The notes: generated from the letters alone by a model not told the origin. A stretch of 64,000 bases of DNA from Nocardioides sp. (GCF_029937575.1 NZ_JAPYPS010000019.1:230-64229), one strand, 5' to 3'. Numbered from the stretch's first letter, positions 52,612-61,134 are shown. A program made the numbers and translations.

Positions 52612-53550
52612 TCAGGCGATCGAGTTGGCGATCCGGGCCAGGCCCTCGTCGCTGGAGGTGACGCCCATGGCGGCGTTCGTCAGGCGCTTGATCTCCTCGC
52701 GGGAGGTGCCCTGCATCCAGACGTCGCGGCTGATCGGGGTGGCCTCGAGGATGCGCGCCCGGTGGTCGGCGTCCACGATGTCGTGCTCGGTGCAGAACTC
52801 GAAGGAGATGCCGGCGGCCGGGTCGGCGATGTAGACGCTGATGGAGCCCGAGGCGGCGTGACGCAGGACGTCCTTCTGCAGGGTCGCCCCCCTGCTGGTT
52901 GCGATGTTGCGGGCTCGCATGACGTCGTCGATGCTCTCGACCAGGATGCAGAAGTGGTCCATCGTCGCGGCCCGCTCTGGACTGCCGCGGAAAATGCCCA
53001 TGGAGTGGTGGTAGTTGTTGCCAGAGCGCATGAACACGGCGTTGCGCTTGATCCAGTCGGACGCACGGAAGCCGAGCACCCCGCTGTAGAAGTCGTGCGC
53101 GGCGACGGGATCGGTGGAGAACCAGACGGCGTGCAGCATCTCCTGCATCCGTACCAGGTTCTGACCTGGCTTCGTACCGCGCGACAACATCTGCGTGTAG
53201 ACGTCGATCTCGAGGCCGTCGGGGTCGGTGAAGCGGACGCCTCGGTCGATGGCGTCGCCGTCGAGGTCGCCGAACTCCTCGTAGGCGATGCCCCGCGCAT
53301 CCAGGCGGTCGGTCACGTCGCCGAGGGCGTCGTCGCTGCCGAGTTCGAAGCCGACCCGGAGCAACCCGCGACGCTGGTCCTGCTGCTCCAAGCGCAGCCA
53401 GTGATGGTCGTAGCCTCCACCGAGGAAGGCGGTCCCAGCCGAGGAGTCGTGCACCGTGAGGTGGCCGACGTCGCGATAGAAGTCGGCTGATCCTGCAACG
53501 TCTGGCACGCCCATCACCACATAGCCGAGTCGCTCTACTGCCTGATCCAT
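52612..53550 (-). CDS. two-domain extradiol ring-cleavage dioxygenase
   Basis: A 312-residue type I extradiol dioxygenase (VOC fold, BphC-like). Expected iron ligands are present: His140 (EMLHAVWF), His199 (TMDHFCILVES) and Glu251 (ISFEFCTEHD), plus active-site His near 181-182 (NNYHHSMG). It should cleave a catechol-type ring next to its hydroxyls. ATG 53550; 53565 is an alternative. Convergent with the carboxyltransferase gene; operator site 7 lies upstream. Confidence 0.86.
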   Translation of the reverse strand: MDQAVERLGYVVMGVPDVAGSADFYRDVGHLTVHDSSAGTAFLGGGYDHHWLRLEQQDQRRGLLRVGFELGSDDALGDVTDRLDARGIAYEEFGDLDGDAIDRGVRFTDPDGLEIDVYTQMLSRGTKPGQNLVRMQEMLHAVWFSTDPVAAHDFYSGVLGFRASDWIKRNAVFMRSGNNYHHSMGIFRGSPERAATMDHFCILVESIDDVMRARNIATSRGATLQKDVLRHAASGSISVYIADPAAGISFEFCTEHDIVDADHRARILEATPISRDVWMQGTSREEIKRLTNAAMGVTSSDEGLARIANSIA

Positions 53551-53632
53551 TCCCGTGCCCTCCACGCCGTGGTGAATTCCTCGGCTCGTCGATCTTTGTC
53601 TCCCAGCAGCGCTGGGACTCTGCTCAAGAGAC

Positions 53633-53644
53633 TAGTGTATACAC
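53633..53644. promoter_or_regulatory. GntR/FCD operator, site 7
   Basis: AGTGTATACACT is a perfect 12-bp palindrome 83 bp upstream of the extradiol dioxygenase start, marking the right border of the regulon. Confidence 0.75.
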
Positions 53645-53722
53645 TTGCGTCCTTCAAGTGGTGAAGTGCATGTCGAGTCCTCCTAGGCGTCTCGACCATG
53701 GGGCGGATGCCATAGTCGGAGC

Positions 53723-54646
53723 ATGCAGACCTACCGCACGCCCGAGGACGCCTTCGCCGACATCGACTGGCCCCGCGCCGGCACCGAGACGTCGTACGCC
53801 GAGGTGGCCGACCCGGACGGCGGGGAGCCCCTACGAATGGCGTACGTCGACGTGGTGCCCGACGGCTGGGCGGCCGGCGGGCCGGTCGTGCTGATGCTGC
53901 ACGGAGAGCCGACCTGGTCCTACCTCTACCGCGACGTCGTCGACGCGGTGAGCGCCGCCGGCGCCCGCTGCGTCGTGCCGGACCTCGTCGGCTTCGGTCG
54001 CTCGGACAAGCCGCTGGCGATCACCGACCACACCTACGCACGCCACGTCGAGTGGGTGCGCAGCCTGGTGGTCGACCACCTCGACCTCGCGGGAGCGACC
54101 CTCCTCGGCCAGGACTGGGGTGGCCTGATCGGGCTGCGCCTCGTGGCCGAGCACCCCGGGCGCTTCGCCTCCGTGGTGACCGCCAACACCGGTCTGCCGA
54201 CAGGGGACTTCGACATGCCCGAGATCTGGTGGCAGTTCCGCAACGCCGTCGAGAAGGCGCCGACCCTCGACGTGGGGCGGTTCGTCGAGTCGGGGTGCGT
54301 GCGCGGCCTCGACGACGCCGACCGGACGGCGTACGACGCCCCGTTCCCCGTCGAGGAGGCCAAGGCCGGGGCGCGCGCGATGCCGACCCTCGTCCCGACC
54401 CGTCCCGATGACCCCGCCACCGAGGCCAACCGGGCGGCGTGGGAGGTCCTGCAGACGTGGGACAAGCCGTTCCTGACGGCGTTCAGCGACTCCGACCCGA
54501 TCACCGGGGCAATGGCGCCGATCCTGCGCAAGATGATCCCCGGTGCCGCCGGTCTCGAGCACCCGACCGTCGAGCGCGCCGGGCACTTCCTGCAGGAGGA
54601 CGCCGGAGCCGAGCTGGGCGAGATCGTGGCGCGCTTCGTCGGCTGA
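53723..54646 (+). CDS. haloalkane dehalogenase-like alpha/beta hydrolase (HLD-I type)
   Basis: A 307-residue alpha/beta hydrolase. Oxyanion region MLHGEPTWSYLYR, nucleophile Asp131 with halide-binding Trp132 in LLGQDWGGLIGL, acid in FSDSDPITG and the catalytic His in ERAGHFLQED fit subfamily I haloalkane dehalogenases. A CATAGT box lies about 9 bp before ATG 53723. It is probably an independent unit and not part of the GntR island, as no operator faces it directly. Confidence 0.87.
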   Translation: MQTYRTPEDAFADIDWPRAGTETSYAEVADPDGGEPLRMAYVDVVPDGWAAGGPVVLMLHGEPTWSYLYRDVVDAVSAAGARCVVPDLVGFGRSDKPLAITDHTYARHVEWVRSLVVDHLDLAGATLLGQDWGGLIGLRLVAEHPGRFASVVTANTGLPTGDFDMPEIWWQFRNAVEKAPTLDVGRFVESGCVRGLDDADRTAYDAPFPVEEAKAGARAMPTLVPTRPDDPATEANRAAWEVLQTWDKPFLTAFSDSDPITGAMAPILRKMIPGAAGLEHPTVERAGHFLQEDAGAELGEIVARFVG

Positions 54647-54650
54647 GGCG

Positions 54651-55688
54651 TCACAACCCGATCGCCGCGTACGCCGCAGCCAGCACCGGCTGGGTGACCG
54701 ACCGAGCCCGCTCGGCACCGCGCGCGTAGGTCTCGGTGACGTACGCACGCTCGGCGGCCACCTCGGCGTACCGCTTCTGGACCGGATCGAGCTCGGCGAC
54801 CACCGCGTCGGTGACGGCGCGCTTGAGAGCGCCGTAGGTCGTGAGTCCCTCGGCGCTCCCGCCGCACGCCTCCAGGATGTCGAGCAGGTTGGTGACGCCC
54901 GGCTTCTCCGCGCGATCACGCCGCACGGCGTCCGGGCCGGTGTCGCTGTCGGTCACGGCGCGGGCGACCTTGCGCCGTACGACATCGGGAGGGTCGAGCA
55001 GCCGGATCACGCCGGGACCGTCCGCCGCTCCCGACTTGCCCATCTTGCTGGTCGGCTCGGCGAGGTCCATGACCCGCGCGGCCACGGGCGGGGTCGTGAT
55101 CTCCGGGACCGTGAAGACCTGGCCGTAGGTGGCGTTGAAGCGCACGGCGAGGTCGCGGGTGAGCTCGACGTGCTGGCGCTGGTCGTCGCCCACGGGCACC
55201 TGCTCGGGGCGGTAGAGCAGGATGTCGGCCGCCATCAGCACCGGGTAGGTGAGCAGGCTCGCGCGGGTGGACTCGACGCCGCGCCCCTTCTCCTTGAACT
55301 GGATCATCCGGCCGAGCTCGCCAGTCGTCGCCACGCACTCGAGGAGGTAGGCGAGCTGGCTGTGCGTCGGCACGTGGCTCTGCACGAACAGCGTGGCGGC
55401 GTCGAGGCCGACGGCGATCAGGGTCGCGGCCTGCTCGGCGACCAGGGAGCGGAGCCGTGCGGCGTCGTGGGGGATCGTGAGCGAGTGCAGGTCTGCGAGG
55501 CCGAAGAAGCAGTCGGCATGCTCCTGCGTCGCGGCCATCGGCCGCAGGGCGCCGAGGTAGTTGCCGAGCGTCAGGTGGCCGGTGGGCTTGAGCAGCGACA
55601 GCGCGCGCGGTCGGGTCCGGTGGGCGGGAGCGAGGTGGTCGGGCTGGTCGGGCTGGTCGGGCTGGCAGAGCTGGTCGGTGCGGGTCAT
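54651..55688 (-). CDS. trpS: tryptophanyl-tRNA synthetase under leader-peptide attenuation
   Basis: A 345-residue class I synthetase charging tRNA-Trp. HIGH-type motif PTGHLTLGNYLGAL, KMSKS-type motif TSKMGKSG, and ADILLYRPEQVPVGDDQRQH. The N-terminus carries a repeat-encoded extension (QPDQPDQPD). ATG 55688 follows AGGAG. The upstream leader has two adjacent Trp codons and a strong hairpin, implying induction when Trp-tRNA is short; an auxiliary, antibiotic-tolerant TrpRS in Streptomyces is controlled this way. A second trpS elsewhere is therefore likely. Confidence 0.93.
   Translation of the reverse strand: MTRTDQLCQPDQPDQPDHLAPAHRTRPRALSLLKPTGHLTLGNYLGALRPMAATQEHADCFFGLADLHSLTIPHDAARLRSLVAEQAATLIAVGLDAATLFVQSHVPTHSQLAYLLECVATTGELGRMIQFKEKGRGVESTRASLLTYPVLMAADILLYRPEQVPVGDDQRQHVELTRDLAVRFNATYGQVFTVPEITTPPVAARVMDLAEPTSKMGKSGAADGPGVIRLLDPPDVVRRKVARAVTDSDTGPDAVRRDRAEKPGVTNLLDILEACGGSAEGLTTYGALKRAVTDAVVAELDPVQKRYAEVAAERAYVTETYARGAERARSVTQPVLAAAYAAIGL
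55637..55663. repeat. three 9-bp tandem repeats within trpS
   Basis: GGTCGGGCT is repeated three times with exact period, encoding the QPD-type repeat at the TrpRS N-terminus. In-frame slippage would change only repeat number. Confidence 0.8.
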
Positions 55689-55751
55689 GGGGGTCTCCTG
55701 GGATGAGAGCCCACGGGTCGGCGCCGTCCGGTCGAGTCGACGGAAATGCCG

Positions 55752-55775
55752 AACGGCCGCCCGTGGGCGGCCGTT
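55752..55775 (-). terminator. attenuator hairpin of the trpS leader
   Basis: 11-bp perfect arms AACGGCCGCCC/GGGCGGCCGTT with a 2-nt loop lie 45 nt after the leader-peptide stop and 63 nt before trpS. A short T-run follows within 10 nt on the minus strand. Confidence 0.75.
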
Positions 55776-55819
55776 GGTGTCGGTGCGTCAGTGCACGCGA
55801 CCAGGGATGGTCCGCCGGG

Positions 55820-55840
55820 TCAGGCGGGCCACCACTGCAT
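55820..55840 (-). CDS. trpS leader peptide MQWWPA
   Basis: ATG CAG TGG TGG CCC GCC TGA: six residues with two consecutive Trp codons. A hairpin (55810-55831) overlaps its end. Ribosome stalling at the Trp codons would change downstream pairing and prevent the 55752-55775 hairpin from forming. This layout matches ribosome-mediated attenuation. Confidence 0.75.
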   Translation of the reverse strand: MQWWPA

Positions 55841-55893
55841 CGAGGACGTCGTCAGCACGCGGCTATCATGCCACGGCGGCCCGCCGGCCGGGC

Positions 55894-55965
55894 ATGTTAC
55901 TGACCGCTGTGACTACTGCCCAGCGGTTACAACCGTCAGGTAGTAGTCACAGCGGTCAGTAACAT
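55894..55965. repeat. 72-bp palindromic region with perfect 24-bp arms
   Basis: 55894-55917 and 55942-55965 are perfect reverse complements (arm contains TGACCGCTGTGACTACT) flanking a 24-nt spacer that itself holds CGGTT-AC-AACCG. It lies 20 bp after the stop of the channel gene and upstream of the trpS leader. It could be a terminator, a cruciform or a binding site. Confidence 0.85.
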
Positions 55966-55984
55966 CCCCCCGGAGCGCGCGGCC

Positions 55985-56806
55985 TCAACCCCGCGGCGAT
56001 GCGGGCGCCGACGAGTCCGGCCCGCCAGCGGTGCCCCGAGCCTCGGTCAGCTCACGGCGCAGCGCCGCGACCTCGTCGACGAGCGCCTTGATGTCCCCGT
56101 GCGTGGCCTGGCCGGCGTCGTCCTCGATGTCCTGCACCCGGTCGAGCAGCCAGGAGGCGAGGGAGGCGGTGACGACACCGAGCAGGGCGATGCCGGCGAG
56201 CATCAGGCCGGCGGCGACGAAGCGTCCCGTCGTCGTCACGGGGAAGTGGTCGCCGTAGCCGACGGTGGTCACGGTCGTCATCGCCCACCACAGCGCGTCG
56301 GCGAAGCCCCCGATGTTGGCGTCCGGCGCGCCGCGCTCGGCGTCGAGGACGGCCAGGCTGGCCACGAACATCACGATCGAGGAGGCGCCGGCGACGTAGA
56401 GCGCCACCCGGCCGCGCAGCGACCCGCCGGCGTACCGGTTGAGGACCGACAGCAGCGTGAGCAGCTGCAGCAGCCGCAGCGGTTGCAGGATCGGCAGCAC
56501 GACGATCGCCAGGTCGAGCGGGTGCTGGCGCACGAACTGCCACCGGTGCCCGGCCCCGATGAAACGGATCACGTAGTCCACGACGAAGACCAGCCACGTC
56601 GCCGCCGTCACCGAGCGGCACAGCGCCACCCACTCCTGCTCGAGCCCGGGGTCGAGGATCGGCCAGGCGTACGCCGCCAGGAAGGCGACCGCGGCCAGGG
56701 TCATCGGCACGTCGCGGCGCAGGCTGAACCTCGGCACCGAGCGCGGCACCACCTTCTTCAGTCCCGCTCCCGCCGCCTTGCTGACCTTCTGGGTGACCTT
56801 CGCCAT
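55985..56806 (-). CDS. voltage-gated-type potassium channel
   Basis: A 273-residue membrane protein with about five to six helices and the K+ selectivity filter in AMTTVTTVGYGDHFPVT. An S4-like stretch PLRLLQLLTLLSVLNRYAGGSLRGR has few regular charges, so voltage sensing is uncertain. The C-terminus (LLDRVQDIEDD to LVDEVAALRRELTEA) predicts a coiled coil that could tetramerise the channel. Cationic N-terminus. Ends just before the 72-bp palindrome. Confidence 0.9.
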   Translation of the reverse strand: MAKVTQKVSKAAGAGLKKVVPRSVPRFSLRRDVPMTLAAVAFLAAYAWPILDPGLEQEWVALCRSVTAATWLVFVVDYVIRFIGAGHRWQFVRQHPLDLAIVVLPILQPLRLLQLLTLLSVLNRYAGGSLRGRVALYVAGASSIVMFVASLAVLDAERGAPDANIGGFADALWWAMTTVTTVGYGDHFPVTTTGRFVAAGLMLAGIALLGVVTASLASWLLDRVQDIEDDAGQATHGDIKALVDEVAALRRELTEARGTAGGPDSSAPASPRG

Positions 56807-56845
56807 CGCTCCAGGCTGTCACGACCCGTGCTCACCCGCTGGGGG

Positions 56846-58144
56846 TCACGGAGGGAAGTCGCTGGGCGGCTCGAAGACCACCAGCCACCAGATCCACCCG
56901 ACCTGGCCGACGAAGCCCGCCAGCACCCAGAACGCCGTACGCCAGCGCCACCACCGCGACAGCGACATCCGGTGGGCCCCGACCAGGACGGCCGCGACCG
57001 GGAAGAGCGGCACGAGGTAGCGCACGATGCTGGTGTTGCCGTCGACGACGGCGAGCAGGTAGACGGCGTACGCCACGGCCCACACGCGCAGGCGTACGTC
57101 GATCCCCGGCGCGAGGCGCGGCACGAGCAGGACCAGCGACAGCACGAGGGCGAGCACCATGCTCAGGGCGGGGACGACGGTCTCGGGGGTGCGCTGCTCC
57201 CACGCCCACTCGATGGTGCGTCGCCACGGCTCGATCGGGTCGATCGCCGCCTCGCCCCGCCACGCGGTCATCGTCGTCGGGTAGGCGTCGCGCTGACCGG
57301 TGCCGGCCCAGGCGAGCGTGGTCCACATGATCCCGGAGATGCCGGTCGCAACCACCGCGACGCCGATGCCCAGCCGCTCGCCTACGCCCACGGGGCGGGT
57401 CTCACGCTCGCGCCAGCGCAGCCACACCGCGACCAGGACGACGACCGACAGCGGCAGGGCGATGGGTCGCGTCAGCCCGAGCAGCAGCGCGGTCAGTCCG
57501 CACCCGACCCAGCTCCCGCGGACGAGCAGGAGCAGGAAGGCGACCAGCAGCAGCATGCTGAACGACTCGGTGTAGGCCATCTGCAGCACCGGCGCGGCCG
57601 GCTGGGCAGCCCACACCGCGACGACCGCGAGGGCCGGTCCCACGCGCGAGCCCACGTCGTACGGCGAGGTCTCGACCACCAGGCGCGCCATGAGGATCGC
57701 GGCGCCGAGCCCGGCGACCAGCGCCAGCAGCGGCGCGACGGTGGCGAACTCGAGCGTGGTGGCCCAGGAGACGAAGCGGATCGCGTAGGGAAAGAGGGGG
57801 TAGAAGGCCCACGGGTTCTGCCGCACGCGGCCGTCGTCACCGACCGGGAGCCCGTCGGGATAGCCCTCGGTCGCGATCCGCTCGTACCACTTGGCATCCC
57901 ACGAGAGCGCCAGGTCGATGTCGCCCTCCGCGGGCCCGGTGACGGCGGGGAACCAGACCTGGTCCTGGGCAGCCAGTGCTAGCAGCACGCCCGAGACCAC
58001 GCGGATCGCGAGGTAGAGCGCGGTGACCTGGGCCCACAGCGGCCACTCCCGTGGGTGACCGGGAAGTCCGGGAGGTCCGGGAAGTCGGGTCCGCGAGGGC
58101 GGGCGCTCGCCGACGGTGTGGGCCACCCGACCAGTCTCGCTCAT
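56846..58144 (-). CDS. PIG-V-like integral membrane mannosyltransferase
   Basis: A 432-residue polytopic glycosyltransferase from the ATG at 58144 (MSETGRVAHT). Luminal-loop motif SWDAKWYERIATEGYP near 85-100 with QNPWAFYPLFPY is typical of PIG-V/GT-C mannosyltransferases using a polyprenyl-phosphate sugar donor. Roughly ten membrane helices follow (VVAVWAAQPAAPVLQMAYTE, SIVRYLVPLFPVAAVLVG). The longer frame to 58396 is a low-complexity Arg-rich artefact. The acceptor is unknown. Confidence 0.82.
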   Translation of the reverse strand: MSETGRVAHTVGERPPSRTRLPGPPGLPGHPREWPLWAQVTALYLAIRVVSGVLLALAAQDQVWFPAVTGPAEGDIDLALSWDAKWYERIATEGYPDGLPVGDDGRVRQNPWAFYPLFPYAIRFVSWATTLEFATVAPLLALVAGLGAAILMARLVVETSPYDVGSRVGPALAVVAVWAAQPAAPVLQMAYTESFSMLLLVAFLLLLVRGSWVGCGLTALLLGLTRPIALPLSVVVLVAVWLRWRERETRPVGVGERLGIGVAVVATGISGIMWTTLAWAGTGQRDAYPTTMTAWRGEAAIDPIEPWRRTIEWAWEQRTPETVVPALSMVLALVLSLVLLVPRLAPGIDVRLRVWAVAYAVYLLAVVDGNTSIVRYLVPLFPVAAVLVGAHRMSLSRWWRWRTAFWVLAGFVGQVGWIWWLVVFEPPSDFPP

Positions 58145-58224
58145 GCGACACAGGAGTCTGCTGCAGGCGGTCCAGCGGCCGTACGGCGTGCCTCGTCGAG
58201 GCCGCGGTTCCCTAGGCTCGGGTG

Positions 58225-59448
58225 ATGCTCGCCCCCGCCGACCAGTGTCAGGGACCCGCCACCGTGGTCCACGACCCGAGCCTGACCGACTACGACTTCG
58301 GGCCCGACCACCCCATGTCACCGGTGCGCGTCGACCTGACCGTCGTGCTGGCGACCGGCCTCGGCGTGCTGGGTGCGCCCGGAACCGCCCCCGCACCGGG
58401 CGTGCTGCGCGCCGTACCCGCGCCGATGGCCAGTGCCGACCAGCTGGCCACCGTCCACGACCCGCGCCTGATCGAGGCAGTCATGGCCGCCGGAGCCGAT
58501 CCGTCGAGGGCGTCGGCCGCCTTCGGCCTCGGGACCGAGGACAACCCGGCGTTCGCGGGCATGCACGAGGCGGCCTCGCACGTGGTCGGGGCGTCGCTGG
58601 AGGCGTTCCGGCAGGTGTGGTCGGGGGAGTCGTTGCACAGCGCCAACATCACCGGCGGGCTCCACCACGCGATGCCCGACCGGGCCAGCGGATTCTGCGT
58701 CTACAACGACGTCGCGGTGGGGATCCAGTGGCTGCTCGACCAGGGGGCCGAACGCGTGGCCTACGTCGACGTGGACGTGCACCACGGCGACGGGGTGGAG
58801 CGGATCTTCTACGACGACCCGCGGGTGCTGACGATCTCGTTGCACGAGTCGGGTCAGTTCCTCTTCCCGGGCACGGGGGAGTGTCGCGACTCCGGGGGGC
58901 CCGATGCCAAGGGCTCGGCCGTCAACGTCCCGCTCCCTCCCGGCACGGGCGACGGCGGGTGGCTGCGGGCCTTCCACGCGGTGGTGCCGGCGCTGCTGCG
59001 CGAGTTCGACCCCGACGTGCTGGTCACCCAGCACGGCTGCGACTCCCACGCCGACGACCCGCTGGCCCACCTGATGCTCAGCGTCGACGGGCAGCGCTCC
59101 ACCTACCTGGCGCTGCACGACCTGGCCCACGAGGTTGCCGACGGGCGCTGGGTGGTCACCGGTGGCGGCGGCTACGCGCTGGTCCAGGTCGTGCCGCGGG
59201 CGTGGAGCCATCTGCTCGCGGTCGTGGGCGGGCGTCCCCTGGACGTCGACCTCGACACCCCGGCGGCGTGGCGCGACCACGTCGAGCACCTGCTGGGGCG
59301 TCGAGCGCCGGAGCGGATGGGGGACGGTCGCGAGCCGTCGTACCGACCCTGGGAGGAGGGCTACGACCCCGACACCTGGCTGGACCGCAGCGTGAATCTC
59401 GCCCGCACGGAGCTGTTTCCGTATCACGGCCTGGACCCGTTGCCATAA
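58225..59448 (+). CDS. AcuC-like histone-deacetylase family protein
   Basis: A 407-residue zinc-dependent deacetylase-family protein. VDVDVHHGDGVERIFYDD and THGCDSHADDPLAHL contain the Asp/His/Asp zinc ligands, and GGGGYAL the catalytic Tyr; LHHAMPDRASGFCVYND is typical. In Bacillus AcuC deacetylates acetyl-CoA synthetase. ATG 58225 is preferred over the adjacent GTG 58222. A TAGGCT box 7-12 bp upstream suggests a leaderless transcript. Confidence 0.88.
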   Translation: MLAPADQCQGPATVVHDPSLTDYDFGPDHPMSPVRVDLTVVLATGLGVLGAPGTAPAPGVLRAVPAPMASADQLATVHDPRLIEAVMAAGADPSRASAAFGLGTEDNPAFAGMHEAASHVVGASLEAFRQVWSGESLHSANITGGLHHAMPDRASGFCVYNDVAVGIQWLLDQGAERVAYVDVDVHHGDGVERIFYDDPRVLTISLHESGQFLFPGTGECRDSGGPDAKGSAVNVPLPPGTGDGGWLRAFHAVVPALLREFDPDVLVTQHGCDSHADDPLAHLMLSVDGQRSTYLALHDLAHEVADGRWVVTGGGGYALVQVVPRAWSHLLAVVGGRPLDVDLDTPAAWRDHVEHLLGRRAPERMGDGREPSYRPWEEGYDPDTWLDRSVNLARTELFPYHGLDPLP

Positions 59449-59587
59449 GGACACGCCGTGATTTGGGAAGAAACATGAGGCTATCTCTTCCCCACACGTC
59501 ACATCAGGCCCTAGTGTCATCCGGGTCGTGCCCGACCAACACTGGTGGGGAAGCCAGTGGCGGGCACTTGGAAAGCTGGTGCCCCCC

Positions 59588-59791
59588 GTGTCGAACTCTC
59601 CTGGTCCTACCTCCGACCCGAAGTTCCTGACCATCGCCGAGGTCGCGGGCATGATGCGCGTCTCCAAGATGACCGTCTACCGCCTGGTCCACGGGGGTGA
59701 GCTGCCCGCCGTACGCGTCGGACGCTCGTTCCGCGTCCAGGAGGACGACGTCGACGACTACCTGCGCAAGAGCTTCTTCGACGCCGGCTGA
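59588..59791 (+). CDS. BldC-like/excisionase-type HTH protein
   Basis: A 67-residue DNA-binding protein from GTG 59588 (SNSPGPTSDPKFLTIAEVAG), a MerR-type winged helix: MMRVSKMTVYRLVHGGELPA and VRVGRSFRVQEDDVDDYL. Length and fold resemble BldC. An upstream in-frame GTG (59528) would add 20 untypical residues. It precedes bS22 and an epimerase gene, an arrangement commonly seen in actinobacteria. Targets unknown. Confidence 0.83.
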   Translation: MSNSPGPTSDPKFLTIAEVAGMMRVSKMTVYRLVHGGELPAVRVGRSFRVQEDDVDDYLRKSFFDAG

Positions 59792-59906
59792 GCCGCGCCT
59801 GACCGCTCTCGCTCGCGACACCGATTGCGGGTCCTGCGTGCGCGCCAAGTAGGCTGTGCCGGTCCCGGCGCTCGTGCTGGGTGCAACCTGATCTGAAGAG
59901 GTTTTC

Positions 59907-60008
59907 GTGGGTTCTGTCATCAAGAAGCGACGCAAGCGCATGGCCAAGAAGAAGCACCGCAAGCTTCTCAAGAAGACGCGCGTGCAGCGTCGCAAGCTCG
60001 GCAAGTAA
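59907..60008 (+). CDS. small ribosomal protein bS22 (AURKAIP1/COX24 domain)
   Basis: A 33-residue, extremely basic protein: GTG start, then [32 protein letters not shown] and stop TAA. It matches the mini ribosomal protein bS22 of the actinobacterial 30S subunit. The GAAGAGG ribosome-binding site lies about 7 nt upstream. It is too short for most gene callers. Confidence 0.92.
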   Translation: MGSVIKKRRKRMAKKKHRKLLKKTRVQRRKLGK

Positions 60009-60020
60009 CGCACCGTAGCG

Positions 60021-61134
60021 ATGGCCGGCGGCAGCAAGGTCGTCCTCGTCACCGGGGTCTCCCGTGACCTCGGCCGTCGCTGTGCCTCGGCCATCGCCGA
60101 GCACCCCTCGGTCGGTCGCGTCATCGGCGTCGACGTCGTCCCCCCACGTGGGGACGTCGGCGACGTCTCCTTCGTGCGCGCCGACATCCGCAACCCGGTC
60201 ATCGCCAAGGTCATCGCCAAGGAGGACGTCGACACCGTCGTCCACATGAGCGTGATCGCGACCCCCGGCAGTGTCGGTGGTCGCAACACGATGAAAGAGC
60301 TCAACGTCATCGGGACGATGCAGCTGCTCGCGGCGTGCCAGAAGGCGCCACGGGTCACCGACCTCATCGTGAAGTCGACCACCACCGTGTACGGCGCCAG
60401 CAATCGCGACCCGGCGATGTTCACCGAGGACATGGAGCCGCGCCGCGCGCCGCGCGCCGGGTACGCCAAGGACGTCGCCGAGATCGAGGGCTACGTCCGT
60501 GGGCTTGCGCGCCGTCGTAGCGACTGCCGGGTCACGATGCTGCGCTGTGCCAACGTGATCGGGCCCCACGTGATCAGCCCGATCACCTCCTACTTCCGGC
60601 TCCCGGTGCTGCCGACGGTGCTCGGCTTCGACGCGCGACTGCAGTTCCTGCACGAGGCCGACCTGATGGCCGTGCTTCAGCACGCCGTCGACGACGGTCC
60701 GGCCGGCACGTTCAACATCGCCGGTGACGGCGTCCTGATGCTCTCCCAAGCCGTACGTCGGCTCCAGCGGCCAAGCGTGCCGATGCCCGGCTTCGCCGTG
60801 GGCTCGCTCGGCTCGGCGCTGCGCTCGGCGCGGGTCGCCGACTTCTCGCCCGAGCAGCAGGACTTCCTGACCTACGGGCGTGGGGTCGACACCACACAGA
60901 TGCGGGAGACGCTGGGCTTCACCCCCCGCTACACCACCGCCGAAGCGTTCGCCGACTTCGCCGCCGGCCTCGCGCCGACCGGCGGACGCACCGAGAGGGC
61001 TCTCGCCGCCGTCGCCGAGCGCCTGCCCAGCACCCACACGCTCGACGACGCGGGACGACCAGCCCTCCAGGGACCGCGTGCGGTCCCGGACCTGGTCGGT
61101 TCCTCGGCACCCAGACGATCACGAGGTGACTCCC

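Noticed and set aside
55689-55984. T-box riboswitch for trpS
   Set aside because: No T-box sequence or specifier loop seen; the tandem-Trp leader peptide explains the region better.
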